This document shows positions 20,444-25,925 of a stretch of DNA of 25,925 nt, piece by piece. How positions within the stretch are numbered: position 1 is the first letter of the stretch; each line of letters opens with the position of its first letter. The translations under genes were made by a program, and so were the position numbers. The DNA comes from a virus: positions 1 through 25,925 of IMG/VR virus record IMGVR_UViG_3300010334_003522; one strand, 5' to 3'. Below the pieces are notes generated by a model. The model was not told where the DNA came from. It made no database searches and saw only the letters and a program-made list of their open reading frames with translations.

Positions 20444-21465
20444 TATATTTTACTCCATTTTGTAAGCGCCATTTTGGCAGCGAGATCTTTATATGTATTT
20501 GTATCAATTATATGTTTAATAAACTCAGGAGATAATCCTGCTAATATCATATCGTTCACATCCTTGTGTTCAAGGTTGCTCGGCCAGATACATACATTAT
20601 ACCCGTTTAATATCGCTTTGTCAAGCTTTTTTATTGTTTCCCTCGATCTAGGTTCATTATCATAGACGATGACGATAATGTTTTTTTCAAAACTAGAAAT
20701 CGCAGAAACGAGATCACCACCAGCGGTAGCTATAGCATTATGTAAAAACATACTATCGATCGGACCTTCGAGTACGTAAATTTTTTGATTTTCATCTACG
20801 GTGTCTAATCCATATATCTTAGGGACATTTTCGTTAAGAACAATAGTGATATACTTAACTGATGATTTACTTATGCTTCTACCCTGAAAGGCATGCAAGT
20901 TTTTATCCTTATCAAAAAATGGAATAAGGATTCTAGTTTCATCTTTCTTTAAAGCTTCTTCGGAAAACTTATTAGGAATAAGAGTATTAACAAAGCCCAT
21001 AAAATTGGGAACAGAAAAAAGTTTTGCATGATAGGGATTGGGTATCTTCCTATTTGAGATGAACAATTTAACTGGATCATCTGGTTTAAGCTGACTTATC
21101 TTCTTCAATCCCTTCAGTGGTCCACTTTTAAGGAACACTGGAGTTTTCATTTTATCAACGAAATTTTGTAGTTCAACCTGCTCTGGAGACTTCTCATCCT
21201 TTAACTTTTCGAAAACATAATCATTATATACGCTCTGGTCCACAGCCTTGATAAATTTAGGAACAGAAGAAGTCGCATTGCAGTTATGGCAGTGGAACAA
21301 CATTTTTCCCTGCTTCTCATAGATATATGCACGTGCTTTGGATTTGTTCGTTTCGGAGTCGCCACAAATAGGACAACGAAAATTATATAGACTCGGTCCC
21401 TTGCGCTTAAAGCGTTCTAAACGACCAGAAATTATACCAATGTACTTCTGCTGCAACCAATCCAT
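20443..21465 (-). CDS. DNA primase (T4 gp61-like)
   Basis: A 340-aa protein. An N-terminal zinc ribbon has CPIC at 31-34 and CHNC at 59-62. The TOPRIM part shows YVLEGPIDSMFLHNAIATAGGD (the Glu motif) and IVIVYDNEPRSRET (the Asp-x-Glu motif). Length matches T4 gp61 (342 aa). It synthesises RNA primers on the lagging strand, with the gp41-type helicase as partner (not in this window). It is first in the unit driven by the promoter at 21496-21523 and overlaps the next gene by one base. Confidence 0.9.
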   Translation of the reverse strand: MDWLQQKYIGIISGRLERFKRKGPSLYNFRCPICGDSETNKSKARAYIYEKQGKMLFHCHNCNATSSVPKFIKAVDQSVYNDYVFEKLKDEKSPEQVELQNFVDKMKTPVFLKSGPLKGLKKISQLKPDDPVKLFISNRKIPNPYHAKLFSVPNFMGFVNTLIPNKFSEEALKKDETRILIPFFDKDKNLHAFQGRSISKSSVKYITIVLNENVPKIYGLDTVDENQKIYVLEGPIDSMFLHNAIATAGGDLVSAISSFEKNIIVIVYDNEPRSRETIKKLDKAILNGYNVCIWPSNLEHKDVNDMILAGLSPEFIKHIIDTNTYKDLAAKMALTKWSKI

Positions 21466-21495
21466 AATAATACCTTATTCAAAAGCGACAATACT

Positions 21496-21523
21496 ATTAT
21501 ACCGTCTTTATCGAAAAAGGCAA
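21496..21523 (-). promoter_or_regulatory. sigma70-type promoter (TTGCCT-N16-TATAAT) for the primase-nrd unit
   Basis: On the - strand, TTGCCT (21523-21518) and TATAAT (21501-21496), spacer 16, in the 61-nt gap before the primase ATG. It probably drives the long run from primase to the zinc ribbon. Confidence 0.65.
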
Positions 21524-21526
21524 CAA

Positions 21527-21919
21527 TTATTTTACGAATATCTTTATGATATGATCACCATTTGCAATTATGAACGAAATAACAGAGAATGCACCGACAT
21601 ACATCCATGTCATCTTTTCCATTTTACTAATTTTTTCGGAAAGTATTGCATGTTGCGCAGATGATTCTTCGCGCATTTTATTTAATTGTTGAATTATATT
21701 GTTGTCTTGATCTCTCATTGTATTATATACTTCATCAATTTGTTTATCCGTTTGTAATCTACGTGATTCTAACATATTTTCTATATAATCTTGGTTTTTA
21801 TCAACTTGACCAAGACGCTGTTCGTGAACAGCGATTATTTTATTTAAATCACTAGAAATTTCTGCGAGTTTCTCTAGTGTATTTTCTATGCGGCTGATTC
21901 TATACGTTTCTTCAGTCAT
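21527..21919 (-). CDS. coiled-coil protein with C-terminal membrane segment
   Basis: A 130-aa protein. Residues 1-100 are a heptad-rich coiled coil (ISRIENTLEKLAEISSDLNK and on), followed by a membrane segment (MTWMYVGAFSVISFIIAN) and a short tail. The plan, coil then one C-terminal span with the coil in the cytoplasm, is like XhlA-type lysis accessory proteins. It overlaps the metallopeptidase gene by 4 nt. A holin partner or a phage receptor/tail-tether function is possible; neither is shown. Confidence 0.72.
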   Translation of the reverse strand: MTEETYRISRIENTLEKLAEISSDLNKIIAVHEQRLGQVDKNQDYIENMLESRRLQTDKQIDEVYNTMRDQDNNIIQQLNKMREESSAQHAILSEKISKMEKMTWMYVGAFSVISFIIANGDHIIKIFVK

Positions 21920-22560
21920 GAGTTTCTCGTGTCAGCTCTGCGTTCTTGATTTTTTTCGTGTCTAGTGATATCACGAAGTTTTTTGCCACCTAGAATACTC
22001 TTTGCTGTTGTACGACCAGAAATATTACCACCAAGCAATGAGGATATTACATTGTCTTCAGCAACTGGATCTGATGGATTTCTTCTTTTAATCATCGGTA
22101 TTTTCTTTTTATTACCACCAAGTATAGGATCGAATTTAGCTATATTACCGTCGCCGATATTATTAACAGCACCACCCATAGCGGCTACACCATCTTCTCT
22201 TAATTTCATAATTGGCATATCCTTAAAAACTTCTGGATGAGTTGTATCAAATTCTCTCATAATTCTACCTGCAAGTGCATTGGCTTCATCTTCTTTCATT
22301 TGTTCAGAAGAAGATACGCCATGAACTCTTTGCTTATAATGGATTAATTCGTGAGCGATTGTACGCATAACGTCAATTGGATGACGATCAGTAATTCTTA
22401 CAGAGATAGTATTGCCTTTACCAGAGGCTAGGAAATGACCAAATGCATTTCTGATGTTTTCGGATTTACCGACAAAATGGATTTTTGGCATAGATGTTAG
22501 CTTGAGCTTTTTAGCTGCAAAATCTATAAATTTTTTAATATCTTTTATAGAAGCTTCCAT
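21916..22560 (-). CDS. HExxH zinc metallopeptidase-like protein
   Basis: A 214-aa protein. TIAHELIHYKQ (H70-E71-xx-H74) is a zincin HExxH site, and EDEANALAG at about 90-98 supplies a downstream Glu/Asp as third ligand. The second half (about residues 105-214) is Gly/Lys/Arg-rich, with the repeated element LGG (ILGGNKKK, LLGGNISG, ILGGKKL), and seems disordered. Such proteins are found among T4-like phages near structural genes and could cleave a virion or host protein. The neighbours are linked by one- and four-base overlaps. Confidence 0.75.
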   Translation of the reverse strand: MEASIKDIKKFIDFAAKKLKLTSMPKIHFVGKSENIRNAFGHFLASGKGNTISVRITDRHPIDVMRTIAHELIHYKQRVHGVSSSEQMKEDEANALAGRIMREFDTTHPEVFKDMPIMKLREDGVAAMGGAVNNIGDGNIAKFDPILGGNKKKIPMIKRRNPSDPVAEDNVISSLLGGNISGRTTAKSILGGKKLRDITRHEKNQERRADTRNS

Positions 22561-22949
22561 TATACTTTCCTTAACTTTGCAACTATCTTACTGTCCATTT
22601 CAATAAGATTAGTATCTATTATTTTATCATCACCTACATTATATATCTTTTCTGGAATCACTTCTAGCAAAACAAGAAAAGGTTTTATGTACTTCATTTG
22701 ATTTTTTAACTTCAAATAAAGTATTCTACATAAAACCTCAGCACCAAAACAATTATTTAAAACAATAATATGATTAAGTATCAATCTTTCTTTAAGATCA
22801 CCGCTTTCAATATATCTTGTAATCAATTTTTTAATATATTTGATTCTGTTTAAATCTTCATAAAAATCTTCAGTTGAATAATACTGAGGATTATCATAAT
22901 TAGCAGCGCAAAATAACAAAAAATTCTTATCAGTCAATTGTTCATTCAT
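22560..22949 (-). CDS. conserved hypothetical helical protein
   Basis: A 129-aa protein. It is mostly helical: NYDNPQYYSTEDFYEDLNR, then YIKKLITRYIESG, DLKERLILNHIIVLNNCFGAE, and LKPFL-like IKPFLVLLEVIPEKIY. This overall pattern is widespread in T4-like phages of aquatic hosts, of unknown function. It shares one base (TAATG) with the metallopeptidase. It lies next to structural genes, so a virion or assembly role is conceivable. Confidence 0.72.
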   Translation of the reverse strand: MNEQLTDKNFLLFCAANYDNPQYYSTEDFYEDLNRIKYIKKLITRYIESGDLKERLILNHIIVLNNCFGAEVLCRILYLKLKNQMKYIKPFLVLLEVIPEKIYNVGDDKIIDTNLIEMDSKIVAKLRKV

Positions 22950-22964
22950 TATTAATCTTTATTT

Positions 22965-23387
22965 TTAATACCCTATTGCTTGGTATTGTACATTTACGCC
23001 TGTAGTCGTTGATGTAGTTCTAATTGTAGCAACAGTAGTATTAGGCGAAGCTGCTTGATATGCAACATTAGAAGAACCTATTACTGACAATACAACAGAT
23101 TGACATGCTGTTGGGAATGCTATTGAAAAAGTAGCATTCCCAGTTGTTGTATTAGCTAAAACTGCACCCCATTGATGTAATACACCATTTGCAAGAAATA
23201 CATATCCATTAGCAGTTTTTGAATTATTACTTGCTACAAGTGTTGATACGTTTACTGTTCTAACAGATGAGTTACCACTGTTAATAGATGTATTACCTGA
23301 TGCATTGTAAAGTAGTAGCACCCGATCAGTGGGTGCTACGTTAGCAGCTGTAGGTAACTGTGATACCTTTAGCGAATTATCAGTCAT
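22965..23387 (-). CDS. tail-fibre-like structural protein
   Basis: A 140-aa Ser/Thr/Asn-rich protein. The N terminus has LKVSQLPTAANVAPTDRVLLLYN. The C-terminal half carries GYVFLANGVLHQWGAVLAN and then FSIAFPTACQSVVLSVIG, the pattern of C-terminal tail-fibre/gp53-like domains in which a QWG segment precedes beta strands. It may bind host receptors or form a small fibre. It follows the 336-aa structural gene by 18 nt in the same transcript. It is short for a whole fibre, so it might be an adaptor or tip module. Confidence 0.7.
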   Translation of the reverse strand: MTDNSLKVSQLPTAANVAPTDRVLLLYNASGNTSINSGNSSVRTVNVSTLVASNNSKTANGYVFLANGVLHQWGAVLANTTTGNATFSIAFPTACQSVVLSVIGSSNVAYQAASPNTTVATIRTTSTTTGVNVQYQAIGY

Positions 23388-23405
23388 TACTTAAACCCCT
23401 ATCTA

Positions 23406-24416
23406 TCAGGAGTCGTGGAATATGTTATCGTCCGCACCGTCAGCAGTTGTTGCAGCTGTACCGTACTTAGCGTCAGTTTGACCAAGTGAACCCATAGCTA
23501 CAAGAGTTTCGAACTGAACACGACCAGCACGACCACCAGTACCTTCAGTACGAACAACCCAACCAGCGTGAGCAGCACCATTGAACTTAGCTCCCGATGG
23601 AATTAAAAGACCAGTAGCTGTTGTTCCTTGAATAGTATGAACTTCGCCAGTTGCTGTAGTTCTAGCATCTGTGATGTCAATATTGGCACCAGTAGCTGTT
23701 GTTGAAAGAGCAATTGTCGATGTATTAGCAAATGATACGTAGTAGTATGTATTGCCAGTAAGTGGAGCAATTGGTGTATTTGATGTAGGAACGCCGTAAT
23801 ATAGACGATCACCAACCTGCCACTTTGAGTTAGCAGTAGCAACAACAATAGTATCTGATGTATTTGAGAAACCAACGGAGTTTGCAGTAATATTAATTGC
23901 AGCAGGAGCAGCAATTGTAAGAGTTGGCTTCAATGCAATATTAACAATTGTTTGATTTGATGTTAGAGCAGTAACACGACCAGCACTAGTACCTGTTGTA
24001 CCAACAGTTGAGTTAGCAGCTGAACCGTTTGAATAACCATTAGAGAAGCTAAGAGTTACTGCAGCATTTGCGCCGTATCCAGTACCGCCTGATGTAACAC
24101 GGAAAATACCATTTGTTGAACCAGTAGTATAAGACATTTCAGTTGGGTCAAGACCAAATACGCCTACAGCCTGATCTTGTCTAAATGCATTAATGGTAGT
24201 ATTAACATACATACCAGAATCAACAGATGCACGAGAACCTGAAGATGTATTACCGAAATGACCATTCGGTGTGTGCGGAACTGCAACAGTTGCAATATTC
24301 GAAGTACTACCGCCATTAATGAGAGCGTAAGTACCAATTGGCGCACCATTAGATGTTTCTTTTGTAGTGCTGCTATTAGCAGTTACAGCTTGATCGTTTC
24401 TACCCCATTGTGCCAT
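23406..24416 (-). CDS. virion structural protein
   Basis: A 336-aa protein of strand-rich, low-complexity Ser/Thr/Gly/Ala content. It begins MAQWGRNDQAVTANSSTTKE and ends with HAGWVVRTEGTGGRAGRVQ and FETLVAMGSLGQTDAKYG, a C-terminal signature familiar from T4-like cyanophage virion proteins. A late promoter octamer and AGGAGGAAT before the ATG suggest strong late expression. Which virion part it builds is not known. The middle (about residues 100-290) is Thr/Asn-rich and probably built of repeated beta strands. Confidence 0.78.
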   Translation of the reverse strand: MAQWGRNDQAVTANSSTTKETSNGAPIGTYALINGGSTSNIATVAVPHTPNGHFGNTSSGSRASVDSGMYVNTTINAFRQDQAVGVFGLDPTEMSYTTGSTNGIFRVTSGGTGYGANAAVTLSFSNGYSNGSAANSTVGTTGTSAGRVTALTSNQTIVNIALKPTLTIAAPAAINITANSVGFSNTSDTIVVATANSKWQVGDRLYYGVPTSNTPIAPLTGNTYYYVSFANTSTIALSTTATGANIDITDARTTATGEVHTIQGTTATGLLIPSGAKFNGAAHAGWVVRTEGTGGRAGRVQFETLVAMGSLGQTDAKYGTAATTADGADDNIFHDS

Positions 24417-24447
24417 TTTATTATTCCTCCTAAGAATTTCTTTTTTG

Positions 24448-24455
24448 TATTTATA
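24448..24455 (-). promoter_or_regulatory. T4-type late promoter box (TATAAATA) for the structural gene
   Basis: An exact octamer on the - strand, 32 nt before the ATG of the 336-aa structural gene, in a 50-nt gap. Confidence 0.72.
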
Positions 24456-24466
24456 TTAATTGATTA

Positions 24467-24799
24467 CTAGGTTAACATATCGACCAAATAGGTAGAATGC
24501 TGACGATCTACTTTACCACCAATATTTAAAAGCTCATGTTCAGGATCAATTACTGGTCTAGGTTCTAACTGTATATTTGTTTTAGCTTTTGCAGGAGCGA
24601 CTTTTTTTACAGACACAGGAGCAATTTTAATCTCAGGTTCAGGTAATGGTTTATTATCCTGAATAACTACAACTTTTGGTTCATTCGTTAATTTTATTTT
24701 TTCAAAAAATGCATTATTTACTGGCGGATCAACATGCTGTACAGGAGAAGAAACCTTCTCCTGCCCAACTATCGTTATGTTACCAGTAATTAATGGCAT
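24467..24799 (-). CDS. hypothetical Pro/Lys/Val-rich protein
   Basis: Not recognised. A 110-aa, probably extended or disordered protein: VVVIQDNKPLPEPEIKIAP, VKKVAPAKAKTNI, and RPVIDPEHELLNIGGKV near the end. It starts on the last base of the stop of the upstream gene (TAATG) and ends in the gap holding the late promoter. Its place next to structural genes suggests a minor virion or assembly role. Confidence 0.65.
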   Translation of the reverse strand: MPLITGNITIVGQEKVSSPVQHVDPPVNNAFFEKIKLTNEPKVVVIQDNKPLPEPEIKIAPVSVKKVAPAKAKTNIQLEPRPVIDPEHELLNIGGKVDRQHSTYLVDMLT

Positions 24800-25925
24800 T
24801 AGACCTTTAAACCTTCAGCAGATGCATGCATCTTTGCAACAGCTGATTGACGGTCAGCTGGTTTAAGATCAGCTAGATGAGAAACGATCTTTCTACCCAT
24901 TGGTGCAGTAAGTTTACTTACATCACCATTATCGTGTTTGAAATCAACAGGAACACCTGCCATGGCACGACCAGCTTGAACCTGAATATGCTGGCGAGGA
25001 TCACGACCCATACCTACATTTGGATTGTCAGCATCTTTTTCTGCTTTTGATGGGCGACCCATTTTCTTTTTTCCTGATTCATCAAGGATAGCAGATGAAG
25101 GAACTTGACCAACGTCAGCTGAATCTTTATCAGTTTGTGGAGCAACTGCTGATTCATCAAAAGAAGCTAGATGTTCTAATTCTTCATCAGAAAATAAACC
25201 TTCCATTTGAACGCCTGGAACCTTAACCTTCTTTAACGATGCTGATCTTTTTTCAACTTCAGCTGTACGCTTTGCAGGTGCATTTTTTTCCCAGCTGTCA
25301 ATTGGCGCTTGACCTTTACGTGAGTCATGATAGCCTTTCATTGAACCAGCTAAAACTTTTTTAGCAAATGGACCAGCTTCATCAACTGACTCGGCTTCTT
25401 CATTTTGAGAATTTTTAAGTGCAGCAGAAGTTGGTGCACCTTTTGATCCAGGCTTACGCATATGTTCACCAGAGCCACGCTTAATGCGTTCTTGCTTTGC
25501 ATGGATATTATCCCAAAGACCACGCTTACCTTCACTAACTTCAATTTCTTCTTTTACATGAGGACCACACTTGCAAGGGTTCATACCACATTCTGGGCAT
25601 TTACCTTCCATCATTTTCTTTTTTCCAAGAAGCTCGAAATCTTTTTTATCAAGACGACCATTTTTGTTTTTGTCTAATTTTGTTTGATTACCAATTAGCT
25701 TTTCTTCAATAGTTTCAACTTCTTCATAATTGATTTTTCTTTGTTTTGATTTAGGTAATTCCGATCGAACAGCTTTCTCTTTAAATTTATTAGCTTGTCT
25801 TTGATATTCAGCAGCTGCTGAATGACCAGTAAAGGTATCAGTATTTCTTAATTCTTCTGCTTTTCTATTGGCTTTATCGGCTGCGTTATAGTATGTTTGA
25901 GCACTCAATTCATCAATAGTTTCAA
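24799..25925 (-). CDS. partial acidic/basic protein with EF-hand-like and Cys motifs (N terminus beyond window)
   Basis: The frame is open to the window edge, with codons for ETIDELSAQTYYNAADKANRK; the internal TTG at 25908 is unlikely to be the start, so the gene is probably longer. Numbering from that TTG, an EF-hand-like loop KLDKNKNGRLDKKDFELL lies near residue 78-94, with Asp/Asn at 79, 81, 83, 87 and 90. A Cys cluster CPECGMNPCKC is at about 104-114. The rest is a low-complexity mix of Lys, Glu, Ala and Ser segments, e.g. GKKKMGRPSKAEKD, ending in a helical LADLKPADRQSAVAKMHASA. Calcium and zinc binding are plausible. Similar proteins occur in aquatic T4-like phages near structural genes; the function is unknown. 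Confidence 0.7.
   Translation of the reverse strand, partial: ETIDELSAQTYYNAADKANRKAEELRNTDTFTGHSAAAEYQRQANKFKEKAVRSELPKSKQRKINYEEVETIEEKLIGNQTKLDKNKNGRLDKKDFELLGKKKMMEGKCPECGMNPCKCGPHVKEEIEVSEGKRGLWDNIHAKQERIKRGSGEHMRKPGSKGAPTSAALKNSQNEEAESVDEAGPFAKKVLAGSMKGYHDSRKGQAPIDSWEKNAPAKRTAEVEKRSASLKKVKVPGVQMEGLFSDEELEHLASFDESAVAPQTDKDSADVGQVPSSAILDESGKKKMGRPSKAEKDADNPNVGMGRDPRQHIQVQAGRAMAGVPVDFKHDNGDVSKLTAPMGRKIVSHLADLKPADRQSAVAKMHASAEGLKV

Noticed and set aside
23603-23914. A 103-aa - strand Leu/Gln-rich frame inside the structural gene
   Set aside because: Composition comes from reading Thr/Ala/Ser-rich codons in another frame.
1-25925. CRISPR array, insertion sequence or integrase attachment site
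   Set aside because: No regularly spaced direct repeats, transposase or integrase genes, or flanking duplications were seen. tRNA 3' ends are not duplicated elsewhere in the window.

Overview
The window looks like part of a T4-superfamily myovirus genome: AT-rich, tightly packed, with most genes joined by ATGA or TAATG overlaps. The supporting genes are a T4-type RNase H, a gp61-like primase, aerobic NrdA/NrdB, ThyX, glutaredoxin, PhoH, a PD-(D/E)XK nuclease, SpeD, and 2OG-Fe(II) oxygenase and DUF genes of the kind seen in cyanophages and other aquatic T4-like phages. NATAAATA late-promoter boxes stand in front of several genes. The host cannot be fixed from this window; a Gram-negative bacterium is implied by an outer-membrane barrel protein, an LpxH-like hydrolase and signal peptides. 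All assignments are by eye.

Layout. Positions 1-3311 (mostly + strand) form a tRNA island: a partial tRNA, a CAT-anticodon tRNA, Ser(TGA), Ser(GCT), Trp, Val, Gly and Ala. Between them lie a 2OG-Fe(II) oxygenase, a nucleotidyltransferase, an outer-membrane beta-barrel protein, a class 3 lipase (- strand) and a 64-aa unknown. From 3313 to the end every gene is on the - strand and transcription runs right to left.

- Strand units, in order of transcription. (a) 25925-22965: a partial acidic protein with EF-hand and Cys motifs, a Pro-rich protein, a structural protein behind a late promoter, and a tail-fibre-like protein. (b) 22949-21527: an unknown, an HExxH metallopeptidase and a coiled-coil membrane protein. 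(c) From a sigma70-like promoter at 21496-21523: primase, a FlbD-like protein, an AbrB-like protein, thyX, nrdA, three unknowns, nrdB, an LpxH-like phosphoesterase, a secreted NucA-type nuclease and a zinc ribbon. (d) A GIY-YIG gene whose ribosome binding site sits in a hairpin overlapped by a late promoter. (e) tRNA-Leu(TAA), a 30-aa basic protein, a DUF458 protein and a second CAT tRNA. (f) A lytic transglycosylase behind a late promoter and a 5' stem-loop, then ClpP. (g) From a TTGACT-N17-TATAAT promoter at 10873-10901: a 41-aa protein, glutaredoxin, two small unknowns, SpeD, an NDP-sugar epimerase/dehydratase and a glycosyltransferase. (h) From a second copy of that promoter type at 7489-7517: RNase H, small unknowns, PhoH and the PD-(D/E)XK nuclease. 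(i) A membrane-anchored coiled-coil protein.

How the genes work together. NrdA/NrdB/glutaredoxin/ThyX make deoxynucleotides. Primase, RNase H and nucleases handle replication and host DNA. The transglycosylase and membrane coiled-coil proteins may act in lysis. The barrel protein, lipase, LpxH-like enzyme and sugar genes point to remodelling of the host envelope or of virion glycans. Four genes too short for the usual ORF cut-off were found by reading the gaps (10730-10855, 12600-12692, 13268-13435, 20061-20231). No stretch over 300 bases is without a gene.
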